Positions 34,293 to 43,704 of a DNA stretch of 45,557 nucleotides are shown piece after piece (position 1 is the stretch's first letter; the number at the start of each line of letters is the position of its first letter). The stretch spans positions 1 to 45,557 of IMG/VR virus record IMGVR_UViG_3300020536_000019; one strand, written 5' to 3'. The notes under the pieces were generated by a model, which ran no database searches, was not told the origin of the DNA, and was given only the letters and a program-made list of their open reading frames with translations. A program made the position numbers and the translations under genes. The DNA comes from a virus.

Positions 34293-35467
34293 TGGAAAGT
34301 CCTGACTACAAATTTATTATATCCCCCGAAAACATAAAAAGTGATTTGGTTTTTGCTGGTTTTACGGGACTAACAAACATCTTTGAAATTTTGGATCCTT
34401 GTTGTTTGGTTAATTCCCCAACAACAGTATCTGACATAGGTCAAACAGGAGTTTATCTACCTATGTCATATTTGTTAAGTGGAAATACAGAAGGAACATC
34501 ATTTTTGACCGGTCTTTCTGTAAATATTATGATTACTGAAACAACTATCGATATAGGTTATTACTCACCATTCGATGGTATGGTTTTACAAGCCGATGTG
34601 TTAAATAACTTTATTGTAACGGCAGATACAATAAACCCATTCACCTATGTGTTTTATAATACATCAGATTTAGAACTAATAAAATTTCTAAGTGTCGTGA
34701 CCTTTGTTGTTGATTGGGGAGATGGGTCACCAACACAACAAGTATTAGGGATCACTCCACTAACACACATCTACCCAACGGCACAAAATAATTATACCAT
34801 CACATTAACGGCCACATCACCTTGGGGTATATCAAAAGTTCAAAAACCAATAACAACCCCTTTCACAAATGCAACAATACCAAACCCACAAGGTTCAATA
34901 ACATTTTTTCCTGCTGGAGGTAGTTGGAGCGCAACCCCCATAAGTTATGACTATATTTTTACGGGGGATTCTAATACCGATATTAACGACTATTATTCAT
35001 ACAACTATACAACAGTTCCATTTCCAATAACAGGACTAACAGAGTCCTCGGTGAACGACTTGGCACAATATGGTCCAAAAAATAATTTAGTTGCGGGGAA
35101 ATTTGTTTTGGGAGTTCAGGTTACAGGATCCACAGGGGCCATAGGAACTTTTTATGGTGTTGATCAAACAAATACCTATACCGCTTATACGATAAACGAT
35201 ATGATTTATCATGATTATGAAGATTTTACAATATATTTTGTGAATTCTTATGGATTAGTTCCTGGCGAAATAATCATGACGGGTATAACAAAAGATGAAG
35301 GTTTGATGAATGTTATTGACCAAGCAGAAATAATAACTAACGTGTATATAGAAAGAGGTAAATACACACCATTAGAAAATGTTATGAGGTTAGGTGAAGT
35401 TGATAATATTGGTGATTTACAAAAATACGGATACAAATATTTTACAATAGAAAAAGTATCAACTTAA
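34292..35467 (+). CDS. Structural protein with PKD-like domain (391 aa)
   Basis: Residues about 136-183 match a PKD/Ig-like domain: FVVDWGDGSPTQQ, then LTHIYPTAQNNYTITLTA, the usual WGDGS and H-x-Y pattern. PKD domains are common in surface proteins of Bacteroidota and are thought to bind proteins or glycans. The flanking sequence is beta-rich with Ser, Thr and Asn, and the C-terminal 100 residues have a more mixed alpha/beta look (PLENVMRLGEVDNIGDLQKY). A Cys pair (DPCC) lies near residue 36. Its position among baseplate genes suggests a peripheral wedge or fibre-attachment protein; the binding partner is unknown. Confidence 0.68.
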   Translation: MESPDYKFIISPENIKSDLVFAGFTGLTNIFEILDPCCLVNSPTTVSDIGQTGVYLPMSYLLSGNTEGTSFLTGLSVNIMITETTIDIGYYSPFDGMVLQADVLNNFIVTADTINPFTYVFYNTSDLELIKFLSVVTFVVDWGDGSPTQQVLGITPLTHIYPTAQNNYTITLTATSPWGISKVQKPITTPFTNATIPNPQGSITFFPAGGSWSATPISYDYIFTGDSNTDINDYYSYNYTTVPFPITGLTESSVNDLAQYGPKNNLVAGKFVLGVQVTGSTGAIGTFYGVDQTNTYTAYTINDMIYHDYEDFTIYFVNSYGLVPGEIIMTGITKDEGLMNVIDQAEIITNVYIERGKYTPLENVMRLGEVDNIGDLQKYGYKYFTIEKVST

Positions 35468-35468
35468 A

Positions 35469-35475
35469 TATTTAT
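35469..35475 (+). promoter_or_regulatory. Candidate TATTTAT promoter element
   Basis: ATATTTATAAA begins right after the preceding stop, 14 bases before the ATG at 35490, in a gap of only 22 bases. Role inferred. Confidence 0.35.
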
Positions 35476-35489
35476 AAAAAAGAAAAAAA

Positions 35490-36395
35490 ATGGCAACAGG
35501 TAATTATGGAAATATAAGACCGGCAGACGTAAGTCCCGAGGATGTTGAAATCGTAATGGTTTATACTGAATCTAGAGATGACACACAAAACTTTGTTTTA
35601 TCAACTTTGAATGCTCAAGACGTGTTGAGACCGTATTTTAATAATAACAATACAGGAGGAAGTAGTGTTGAAATCTTAGGAGGGCTTTATAATCTAAAAT
35701 TACCGGCAGATCAATTCAACAAGCTTGGTATATACACCCTAATGATAAGACCTGCTGAAATTAGAACAGTAATAACAGATTGTGGTGTTTTATCATCATT
35801 ACCAAATGTTAAAGGTATTGTTATTGACCTCAATAATGTTCCATCACAATATAGAAACAAATTTGTTAATCAAGGTTTGGTTGGGTTTAGAGTTGAGTAT
35901 CTTAACTCTGATGGAACAAAAATACCTAACTTTTTTAGAATTATTACATCTTCATTTTATTGCGAACCAGTTGTTCAGAACTTGACAAACACAATTCAAA
36001 AATCAATAAGATATAGATATGTGGAGGGAGCAACAAACTTATTGTTTTGCACTTTATCACCATCATCTTCGCCAACAAATAAACCAAGTGCAACACCATT
36101 TATAGGACAACCCAATCAAAATATTATTATAACCAACACATATTTCAACCCGATTACCACAGAAATTGAAATTGTGGATCAGGATATTTCAACATTAGCA
36201 ATTGCTCTTTATGGAAATCAAACCAAATCTATGGAAGACGGTATATACACAATTTACGACTCAAACAACAATATTTACAAACAATATAACTTATACGAAA
36301 TTAAAGATCAGTTTAATACCCTTCTTTATGAGGTTAGACAAGATCGAAATGAGAATATCGATTTCTCTAAGGCATTTAACAATATTACGGCTTAA
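35490..36395 (+). CDS. Tail structural protein of unknown family (301 aa)
   Basis: Not recognised. The leader is a run of A residues (agaaaaaaa) with no Shine-Dalgarno sequence, typical for Bacteroidota-type translation starts. The protein starts MATGNYGNIRPADVSPEDVE and has two parts: a beta-rich domain with conserved-looking LPADQFNKLGIYTLMIRPAE (about 72-91), and a C-terminal part after a Ser/Pro/Thr linker (SPSSSPTNKPSATP, about 190-205). The linker suggests two separately folded domains. The TAATG overlap with the next gene shows coupling. Confidence 0.62.
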   Translation: MATGNYGNIRPADVSPEDVEIVMVYTESRDDTQNFVLSTLNAQDVLRPYFNNNNTGGSSVEILGGLYNLKLPADQFNKLGIYTLMIRPAEIRTVITDCGVLSSLPNVKGIVIDLNNVPSQYRNKFVNQGLVGFRVEYLNSDGTKIPNFFRIITSSFYCEPVVQNLTNTIQKSIRYRYVEGATNLLFCTLSPSSSPTNKPSATPFIGQPNQNIIITNTYFNPITTEIEIVDQDISTLAIALYGNQTKSMEDGIYTIYDSNNNIYKQYNLYEIKDQFNTLLYEVRQDRNENIDFSKAFNNITA

Positions 36396-39382
36396 TGGCA
36401 TTTGAAAAAATATATTGTCCCCCTCAAAGTAGTGCGGCTAACCAATTTTCAAATAACTTGGTTGGAGTTCAGTTAGTAACTGGAGGAGGACTAACGCAAG
36501 CGAATTTTAATTTCACAACAGGTATTAGTGAAAAACAAAACAGAACTTTTACCATAGGAACTTTCTCAGACCCAATAAACTTGGAGTCTTTGAATATTTC
36601 AAACCAAGTTGAATCGGCACAAATTCTGGCTAACAATTATAGAGTTTATCCAAATTATGATTTATCACAAGTAACAAACTTCACACAATATGGATCGTTG
36701 GTTAAAAGATTTTCAGTCTCGGTTACAAAAATAATTAACTATTTTCCTGCAGCCTTAGAGGTAAATTCAACAACACCAACATTTGCAAAACAAACAACCG
36801 CATTTAACATATCTTATGATAAGGTTGCTGATGATACAACATTAGAAATCTATATATCTTCTATTCTTAATCCTTTTGAAATAGATTATACGATAAACGC
36901 CGAGACAAATATGATGTTTAATGAACTTCAAGTTTCACCACTAAGAAACATGAAGTTGGAGTATAAAAAATACATTTTGTTTGTTAATGGAAAACAGTAT
37001 CCATTAAACTATTTGTTTCCAACAGATAGTAATTCGACTACTCTAAAAATAATTGTTGATGGAAACCCATTTAGCGGATTGACCTCAACAAATGATTACT
37101 TGGTAATCAGACCAAACGATTTTGAAGTTAATAGGGTTTATAATTTGGATTTTGATCCTGTTGAAAATTTCTTGTTGAACCGAAGTATAACACCACCATA
37201 CACCGCTCAATTTTATGTTCCGATCGAACAAGAAGATGGGAGTTTTGCTATTACAAAACAAAGTGCCACTTGGCCCAAAGGAGGAGTTTGGAACTTGGAC
37301 ATATCAACAGTAACGTTTGATAATTATCTAATTCAAATTAATGAGTTTGCGGTGAATCTTGACCAATACAATACCAATATTATATCAAGATTTTTAACAA
37401 CTGGTGCCTTAAAAGAATTTGATACACCCGATCAAAAATTTGAAAAATTACTTCAGATTTACGGAAGAAGTTTTGACGAAACAAGAACATTTATAACCGC
37501 ACTTGGAAATATAAATAGTGTTCATTATACCGTTCAAAATGATATACCATCACAACTTTTAAAAAATTTGGCACAAACTCTTGGATGGGCCACAAATTTT
37601 TCACCCATATCACAAGAGGAGTTATTACAAGCCGTATTTACAACTCAACCAAATAGATTTCCAGGATTACAAATAGGACCAACACCCGAGGAAGTCAATT
37701 ACCAATTTTTTAGAAACATAATAATCAACTCAGCATACCTTTTTAAATCAAAAGGAACAAGAAAGTCTATTGAGTGTTTATTAAGAATGATTGGGGCTCC
37801 TGAAGCCTTGATTGATTTTAATGAATATATTTACGTAGCCGACAGACGAATAAATATGTCTGAGTTCGATCAACAATATGCACAAATTAGTTTAGGTAGT
37901 TTCATACAACAATTTCCAGTATTAGAAACGGCAAATGTATTTTCAATACAAGGAATACAATATACAGGATTTACGACGACAACTACTAACGCAAACGTTC
38001 TAACCACAAGAAACGATTACCCTGTTGATGATTTTGGGTGTCCAAAAATGCCAACAGCAACCGAAGACTACTTCTTTCAAGTTGGAGGGGGATGGTATCA
38101 ATCAACACCACAACATAGAATGCCCGAGTTTGCGGTTCCGACAAATGCCGTATTCACAGGAAACAACCCGAATTATCAAACTGAACTTATTCCTTTTAAC
38201 TATGGTCAAGAATATCTACAAAGGTATAGACAATTTCCATATATGGATCTTGGGTATAAATTAAGAAATGTCCAAGACAATAAAAAAAGTTGGGTTGATA
38301 CTGATCCATTTTTAAGAGTCTCATCCGATGGTGGTTTTACCGCTTATTATTCTGTTGGTGAGGAATGTTTGACTTTGAATGTTAAAAATGTGGATATAAT
38401 GATGAACCCGGCTCAGGGTCTTGTTTATGACGTTTGGACTATGTCAAGACAATACAACTACCCAATACCTGAACAAGGGTTATTTTATACACCACCTTCA
38501 CCATGTCAAACTTATAATCCATATCCTAAATTAGGGGGAGTGGATTGGACAACAATAGTCCCAAAACCAAAACAAAAAACATTCTTTGAATTTGCCCAAA
38601 CATTTTGGAGAAATATGATAAACACCCGAAATCGTCAATTTATTACTGACGGAAAAACGGGAGGATACCCAACATTACAATCGATTTATTGGAAATATTT
38701 GGAATCACTAACTCAGGCTGGTATTCCAAATGATAATTTTACATACAAAACGATGATTGATTTTGTTAATGGTATGGGTGACTATTGGATACAACTAATA
38801 GAACAAATGGTTCCTGCAACCACAATTTGGAACACAGGTGTCCGATTAGAAAACTCAATTTTCCACAGACAAAAATTTGTATGGAGAAGACAAGAAGGTT
38901 GTAAGTTTTTACCAATACCTTGCACTCCTTGTGATTTAATAACTAATTTATATGTGATTGACTGTCCTGTTCAAGAAGTAACTTGTGGTTTATATCCTTG
39001 GAATTCGGATCCAAACATTACATCTTTTGGTGTAATATTAAATCAAACTTTACAAGAATTTTTCGTTTCAATAGGAATTAACCCAAATACCTGCCAGTTA
39101 AACTCAACAATTAGCACTTGGTTTGTGGATGTTAGAATAAACGGAGTTCAAATCGCACAACAACAATTTTTTACAGGTGTTGGAACGGGAAGTTACCCAA
39201 GCCCATCTACGTGGGTTTTAGCGGTCCAACAAACATTCACCGATTTACTAAACTATGGATATAGTTATAATATCGATGAGGAGGACGAGACGTTGGTTGT
39301 GTTTAATAATAACTGCGTTCCGAACTTCGACGATTTTCAATTAAATGTGGGAATAAACTTTGATATTTTCTGTAACGCATAA
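36395..39382 (+). CDS. Large tail/baseplate protein with P2 gpI-like region (995 aa)
   Basis: The N-terminal third is beta-rich. Residues about 341-375 (KFEKLLQIYGRSFDETRTF) and 449-480 (LFKSKGTRKSIECLLRMIG) resemble tail protein I of P2-type phages and similar baseplate proteins that link wedge to fibre. The KSKGTRKSIE stretch is a known signature of these. A Cys-rich strip follows near residues 846-872 (IPCTPCD, then DCPVQEVTCG). The last 80 residues (from about base 39145) look like the end of the next protein: AQ, F-F/Y-T, YP, W, DI, C. The gene couples to its neighbours by one-base overlaps. It is probably the baseplate protein on which the SprB-repeat fibre is mounted. Confidence 0.7.
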   Translation: MAFEKIYCPPQSSAANQFSNNLVGVQLVTGGGLTQANFNFTTGISEKQNRTFTIGTFSDPINLESLNISNQVESAQILANNYRVYPNYDLSQVTNFTQYGSLVKRFSVSVTKIINYFPAALEVNSTTPTFAKQTTAFNISYDKVADDTTLEIYISSILNPFEIDYTINAETNMMFNELQVSPLRNMKLEYKKYILFVNGKQYPLNYLFPTDSNSTTLKIIVDGNPFSGLTSTNDYLVIRPNDFEVNRVYNLDFDPVENFLLNRSITPPYTAQFYVPIEQEDGSFAITKQSATWPKGGVWNLDISTVTFDNYLIQINEFAVNLDQYNTNIISRFLTTGALKEFDTPDQKFEKLLQIYGRSFDETRTFITALGNINSVHYTVQNDIPSQLLKNLAQTLGWATNFSPISQEELLQAVFTTQPNRFPGLQIGPTPEEVNYQFFRNIIINSAYLFKSKGTRKSIECLLRMIGAPEALIDFNEYIYVADRRINMSEFDQQYAQISLGSFIQQFPVLETANVFSIQGIQYTGFTTTTTNANVLTTRNDYPVDDFGCPKMPTATEDYFFQVGGGWYQSTPQHRMPEFAVPTNAVFTGNNPNYQTELIPFNYGQEYLQRYRQFPYMDLGYKLRNVQDNKKSWVDTDPFLRVSSDGGFTAYYSVGEECLTLNVKNVDIMMNPAQGLVYDVWTMSRQYNYPIPEQGLFYTPPSPCQTYNPYPKLGGVDWTTIVPKPKQKTFFEFAQTFWRNMINTRNRQFITDGKTGGYPTLQSIYWKYLESLTQAGIPNDNFTYKTMIDFVNGMGDYWIQLIEQMVPATTIWNTGVRLENSIFHRQKFVWRRQEGCKFLPIPCTPCDLITNLYVIDCPVQEVTCGLYPWNSDPNITSFGVILNQTLQEFFVSIGINPNTCQLNSTISTWFVDVRINGVQIAQQQFFTGVGTGSYPSPSTWVLAVQQTFTDLLNYGYSYNIDEEDETLVVFNNNCVPNFDDFQLNVGINFDIFCNA

Positions 39383-41120
39383 TGAGTATATCGCTTTTAC
39401 AATATAGTGTAACCGGAGATTGTTCCAATTTGGGGCTTGGGGAAGTTTTTTTACAAGTCACAGGTAATACACCACCATTTGCGGTAAGTTGTATTACAAC
39501 AGGTTGCCCGTTCCCAACAAGTGGGTTAACTCCTCCATATGAATATTATTATTCAGGTGCGAGCGGAGGAACATATTTTCTTCAAATAACTGATGGAGGA
39601 AGTAATTCTATAATCCAATCAGTATATATCTCAACGGGAACAACAGCAACAATCGATTCCGAACACACTACTTGTGGATTAGATAATGGATCAATTACCG
39701 GTTTTACTTCAGGAGTTTACGGATTTTCAACCTTTTATTTATACGATGGTTTAGATAATTTTATAAGTTCAGCAACATCAACTACAAATGACTATAATTT
39801 TACCTCACTATCTGCCGATACGTATTACATCGTTGCAAATGATGGTGGTGGATGCACAGGAATTACTGCCTCAGTCATAATAAATCCGTCAGACCTTTTT
39901 ACTTTTGGAGGTTATGTTGTAGATAACGCATCTTGTCTTGGACCGGCTTCAGGTAAAATATTTTTAACGGGTCTAACTCTACCTACATCGGCATACACAA
40001 TAAATTGGTCACCAAGTGTTTTACCTCAAAGTGGTGAGACAATAACGGGATTAACCGCCGGAACTTATGTCGCAACGGTGACGAACTCATTAGGGTGTGT
40101 TGATTCACAATCTTTTACGGTGAATAATGTCAATCCTATAACTTCGGGAGGTTTCATAGTATTACAACAACCAAGTTGCTTCCAAAATGACGGTGAAGTG
40201 GAATTCATTGTTGTTGATGGAACACCACCTTACTTTTTTAGTGCATCAACAGGTCAAGTTGAAATAACTTTTGGAACTTCAGTAATATTCACAGGATTGA
40301 CAAGTGGTTCATATTCATTTTTGGTAACTGATGCTGGTCTTTGCACAATTTACGATTCGGTAACTTTAACAACACCAAACTCATTTACGAATGTTGCAAT
40401 AAACACAACAAACTCAACATGTTCTACTAATAATGGAATAATACAAGTTTTGGTTGATAATGGGTTAAGCACCGCTCAAAACCTTCAAATCACAATATCA
40501 GGATCAACAGGAATACAACAAACGGGAACCATTAACAATTCGAATCAGTTTTTCTACGGATTAACAAATGGAACATATTTAGTGACTGTGAGCTCAGTTG
40601 GTTGCACTTATACTGCAACCACAACCATCAATTCTGTTGATTTATTCACCGTTTCAGCATCAACCACAGGAACAACATGTGGTCAAAATAATGGTATATT
40701 ACAAGCATCAGTTTCAACTGGAGGAACTCTACCATACACATATACTTTAGTTGGACCAACTTACAATCCAACAACAACAAACACACCAATTAGCACTTTT
40801 ACTAATTTAAAATACGGAAACTATACATTGACAGTTCAAGATTCAGGATCACCATCCTGTTCTCAAACAATTCCTGTTTTTATTTCAAATAGTCAGGCCG
40901 TTTTTTTCAATCTTATTTCAACACAACCTATAGTTGGAAACGATGGAACAATAACAACTTACATTAATAGTGGTGAACCACCATTCACTTATATTTGGAG
41001 TGGAGGATCTGTTGGATCACAAACAGGAAGCACCGTAACAGAATTAACCGCAGGAACATATAGTTGCACCGTTGTGGATGCTAGCGGTTGCACACTAACA
41101 AAATTTACAACTCTTATAGG
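39382..41120 (+). repeat. Seven SprB-like protein repeats
   Basis: Approximate unit starts are 39382, 39646, 39889, 40132, 40381, 40639 and 40894, ending near 41120. Units have diverged at DNA level but share the pattern strand, G-T-x-P-Y/F, L-T-x-G-x-Y-x-x-x-V-x-D, then a cysteine. They explain the gene's internal periodicity. Confidence 0.75.
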
Positions 41121-41577
41121 AACAAAAAAATATAACAATTACAGATATTATAACGTTTGTAGTGATGAGTTTAAAGATAGTGGTCTTGTGACTAAACGGA
41201 ACATAAGGTCAATGTTCTTAGAAGGGTTTTACGATTTAACAAGTGGCGATACAAATTGTATTATAAATGAAGCCGTGTTTTCTATTTATGCTAGTGTTGG
41301 TTCTCAGTCGGCTCAGACAGAATTTTACACATCAAGTGGATCAACGGACTACCCAACAGACCAATTGTGGGCCGATACAATTATAAACACTTTGGAAAAT
41401 TTCATAGGTATTTCTGCAGTTACAATTGATATTGTAACAAATCGAATAACGGTTAGCACAACTTGTGATGAAATACCAAAAGGTTGTGAAATCGTTCCAA
41501 TAAACCCATTACAAGATACGCAGTTGATGGTCAAACTAATAATAGACTATGATATATCTTGTGTAAGTTGTAGTTAA
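39382..41577 (+). CDS. SprB-repeat adhesin-like tail fibre protein (731 aa)
   Basis: Residues 1-579 are seven repeats of about 75-88 residues. Each has a short strand pair, often TPPY/F or LPYTY, a G-x-T-x-Y turn such as LTAGTYVATVTNSLGC, and a conserved cysteine. This is the SprB repeat pattern of Bacteroidota surface adhesins, including the gliding adhesin SprB. The C-terminal 150 residues are not repetitive and end in a module like that of the preceding protein. There is no signal peptide or type IX sorting tail, so it is a virion component, not a secreted host protein. It probably forms a fibre that touches the cell surface. It begins by a one-base overlap with the preceding gene. Confidence 0.78.
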   Translation: MSISLLQYSVTGDCSNLGLGEVFLQVTGNTPPFAVSCITTGCPFPTSGLTPPYEYYYSGASGGTYFLQITDGGSNSIIQSVYISTGTTATIDSEHTTCGLDNGSITGFTSGVYGFSTFYLYDGLDNFISSATSTTNDYNFTSLSADTYYIVANDGGGCTGITASVIINPSDLFTFGGYVVDNASCLGPASGKIFLTGLTLPTSAYTINWSPSVLPQSGETITGLTAGTYVATVTNSLGCVDSQSFTVNNVNPITSGGFIVLQQPSCFQNDGEVEFIVVDGTPPYFFSASTGQVEITFGTSVIFTGLTSGSYSFLVTDAGLCTIYDSVTLTTPNSFTNVAINTTNSTCSTNNGIIQVLVDNGLSTAQNLQITISGSTGIQQTGTINNSNQFFYGLTNGTYLVTVSSVGCTYTATTTINSVDLFTVSASTTGTTCGQNNGILQASVSTGGTLPYTYTLVGPTYNPTTTNTPISTFTNLKYGNYTLTVQDSGSPSCSQTIPVFISNSQAVFFNLISTQPIVGNDGTITTYINSGEPPFTYIWSGGSVGSQTGSTVTELTAGTYSCTVVDASGCTLTKFTTLIGTKKYNNYRYYNVCSDEFKDSGLVTKRNIRSMFLEGFYDLTSGDTNCIINEAVFSIYASVGSQSAQTEFYTSSGSTDYPTDQLWADTIINTLENFIGISAVTIDIVTNRITVSTTCDEIPKGCEIVPINPLQDTQLMVKLIIDYDISCVSCS

Positions 41578-41883
41578 ATGGTAAGTCAAGTTTATGTTAT
41601 ATCGGCAAATAACGTAACACCACCCTTTAGTGGAATTGCTTGTGATGTTTATGGTAATCAATGTCAATACGTTGGAAGCGGGACTACATTTCCATATTTG
41701 TTTAATTTAACACCTCAATTTAATACCGCACCTGCATTACTTTTCAAAATTATTGATAGTGTTGGATGTGAAGTTTCTGAAATTATAAACTGTCAACCTG
41801 GAGAAGATTTATCAACAAAAAAACAGTTTCAAAATTTTGACTTATTTTTCTTTATGGACGGACAACAATACAATTTTCAATAG
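41578..41883 (+). CDS. Small tail-associated protein, degenerate SprB-like unit (101 aa)
   Basis: It starts directly after the preceding stop (TAAATG). The segment from about residue 10 to 70 has TPPF, a Cys pair, then LFKIIDSVGCEVSEIINC, which resembles the end of an SprB-like unit. The C-terminal 30 residues (QFQNFDLFFFMDGQQYNF) are aromatic-rich and unlike the repeats. It may cap or attach the adhesin-like fibre, or be a chaperone; this is inferred from position only. Confidence 0.6.
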   Translation: MVSQVYVISANNVTPPFSGIACDVYGNQCQYVGSGTTFPYLFNLTPQFNTAPALLFKIIDSVGCEVSEIINCQPGEDLSTKKQFQNFDLFFFMDGQQYNFQ

Positions 41884-41888
41884 TCTAA

Positions 41889-41895
41889 TATTTAT
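41889..41895 (+). promoter_or_regulatory. Candidate TATTTAT promoter element
   Basis: TATTTATTAAATA lies in a 21-base gap, ending 9 bases before the ATG at 41905 and followed by an A-rich leader. Role inferred. Confidence 0.35.
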
Positions 41896-41904
41896 TAAAT
41901 AAAA

Positions 41905-42444
41905 ATGTCTTTATTAACTGATCGAACATTTGCAACTGGTGTTACATTAGATGATTTAATTCACATCGTTATAACGGGGGACACAAGTCAAAACCCTGCA
42001 GGGTCTTCATATAAGGCATCAATACGTCAGGTATTTGAATCAAAGACCGATGTTTTCGTCACAGGAGGAACTTATACTAACTCTACAGGTACGGCAATCT
42101 TTACAAACAATACCGGAGGAACCTTCAGTGTGTCAGGTTTTTACACAGGTGGAAGTCCTACGTATCAAACAACAGAAATAAATTCAGACGATACATTAAC
42201 TTGGAATAATACTTATTATGGTGTTAAGGTGACCGCACCCGCTATATTAACTCTACCTTCGACTTTTGGTAGAAAGGGTCAATTTTTAATAATCAAAGAT
42301 GAACTGGGAAATTGTGCGACAAACCCAATAACCCTAAACCCGGTTGGAGGTTCATTGATTGACGGTCAAATAAGTTCAGTAATGAATATAAACTACATGT
42401 CTCTAACTTTAATTGTTAGGAGCAATAATTGGTGGATAATATAA
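41905..42444 (+). CDS. Tail-fibre-like structural protein (179 aa)
   Basis: The protein starts with a polar helix segment (TLDDLIHIVITGDTSQNPAG) and continues with VTGGTYTNSTGTAIFTNNTG and FSVSGFYTGG (residues about 52-82). From memory, such GGTYxxGTAxFTNNTGGTFxVxGF strings recur in tail fibre and structural proteins of Bacteroidota phages. The C-terminal part has a beta-rich closing domain (APAILTLPSTFGRKGQFLII) as in fibre tip or neck proteins. No enzyme motif is seen. It is placed seven bases before the DAFGRLR-family gene. Confidence 0.65.
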   Translation: MSLLTDRTFATGVTLDDLIHIVITGDTSQNPAGSSYKASIRQVFESKTDVFVTGGTYTNSTGTAIFTNNTGGTFSVSGFYTGGSPTYQTTEINSDDTLTWNNTYYGVKVTAPAILTLPSTFGRKGQFLIIKDELGNCATNPITLNPVGGSLIDGQISSVMNINYMSLTLIVRSNNWWII

Positions 42445-42451
42445 TAAAATT

Positions 42452-43666
42452 ATGAGTTACATATTTAATAACGAAATTTCATATTCTGATAGTCCTAATT
42501 TGGATGCCTTTGGTAGATTAAGAACTGCGGCGGTTCAAAATCTTTTAGATATAAAACATGTCTACGATAAAAATCCATTACAGGTTGATGAGGTTACTGC
42601 GGGAACTGCAACATCGGTATTTCAAAAAGAATATGCAAGAGTTCGTATGTCGACATCTGCAAATAATGATTTGGTTATAAGACAAACAAAAACACACCCG
42701 ATATATCAACCAGGAAAAAGTCAGCTGTTTGAAGCTAGTTTTTCAAATTTATCAATTGAAACAAATGTGATAAAAAGAGTTGGGACATTTGTTTCAACAA
42801 CCGCATCAACATATAATTCAGTTTTTGACGGATTCTTTTTAGAAAGTAATGGTATTACTAATGATATAAGTTTTCAAATATGGAGGTCAGGAACAACAAT
42901 ATTTAGTGCATCAACAACAACTTGGAATACCGATCAATTCGACCCTTTAAATATCGATTGGAGTTTAGCAAATTTGATGACGGTAGATTACCAATGGTTA
43001 GGTGTTGGTAGACTTAGATTTGGGTTAGTATTGTCAGGACAAACTTTTTATTTTGCAGAACATAATTGTGCAAATAATGAGGCAAATGTTTATATGTCAT
43101 CACCTAATCAACCTATAAGATATGAGATAAGACAATTAGGAAGTGGTTCGGGATATTTTGATATGATTTGTTCACAAGTATCGACAGAAGGAGCCTTAAA
43201 CGGATTATACTCGACGGTTGGAATACAACAAACTAATACCGTAACTTTAGCAACATCAGGAACTAAATATCCTTTTATTGGATATAGATTAAAATCATCT
43301 TACATTGGTGTAACATCACAATATAATTCTTTATCTATTCTAAACACATCAAATGATAACTATCTTGTAACCATAGAATTTAACCCAACCTTATCGGCAA
43401 CTCCAACATGGATAGATATACCAAATTCACCTTTTCAATATGCGTTAGAGACAGGAACAACAACGGTTACATCTTCAGGACATATAATGTCCAATTTAAT
43501 TGGTCAAGCAGGAACATCAGCTTTAACCACATTACAAATTGATGATAATCAAATAAGAGTTGGTTCTAATATTAACGGAACATTAGATGAAATGTGGGTT
43601 TGTTTAACACCATTAGGTGCTAACGCAACCTTTTTAGGAACTGCGGAAGTTTTATACTATATATAA
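42452..43666 (+). CDS. DAFGRLR-family virion structural protein (404 aa)
   Basis: The N-terminal motif DSPNLDAFGRLRTA (residues 13-26) marks a family of phage structural proteins usually placed near tail fibre or tail tip genes. The protein then has beta strands with a Gly-Ser turn (RQLGSGSGYFDMI) and a C-terminal beta sandwich-like region. No signal peptide or membrane segment is present. It is probably a receptor-binding or distal tail protein; the family's molecular role is not established. It lies between the fibre-like gene and a glycosyltransferase, which fits a host-contact module. Confidence 0.7.
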   Translation: MSYIFNNEISYSDSPNLDAFGRLRTAAVQNLLDIKHVYDKNPLQVDEVTAGTATSVFQKEYARVRMSTSANNDLVIRQTKTHPIYQPGKSQLFEASFSNLSIETNVIKRVGTFVSTTASTYNSVFDGFFLESNGITNDISFQIWRSGTTIFSASTTTWNTDQFDPLNIDWSLANLMTVDYQWLGVGRLRFGLVLSGQTFYFAEHNCANNEANVYMSSPNQPIRYEIRQLGSGSGYFDMICSQVSTEGALNGLYSTVGIQQTNTVTLATSGTKYPFIGYRLKSSYIGVTSQYNSLSILNTSNDNYLVTIEFNPTLSATPTWIDIPNSPFQYALETGTTTVTSSGHIMSNLIGQAGTSALTTLQIDDNQIRVGSNINGTLDEMWVCLTPLGANATFLGTAEVLYYI

Positions 43667-43669
43667 CTT

Positions 43670-43676
43670 TATTTAT
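43670..43676 (+). promoter_or_regulatory. Candidate TATTTAT element with ATATTATAA direct repeat
   Basis: TATTTAT lies 28 bases before the ATG at 43705. The 38-base gap also contains ATATTATAA twice (43675-43683 and 43689-43697), 14 bases apart. The gap is about nine-tenths A and T, so either could be chance. Confidence 0.28.
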
Positions 43677-43704
43677 ATTATAACTTTCATATTATAATTT
43701 TATT

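Noticed and set aside
39382-41120. Reading the SprB-like gene as a host gene fragment carried in the assembly
   Set aside because: It overlaps phage tail genes on one side by a base and abuts another, has no signal peptide or secretion tail, and shares a C-terminal module with its phage neighbour.
43675-43697. Direct repeat ATATTATAA as an operator or attachment site
   Set aside because: The gap is almost only A and T, so a 9-base repeat may be chance; noted with the promoter element only.
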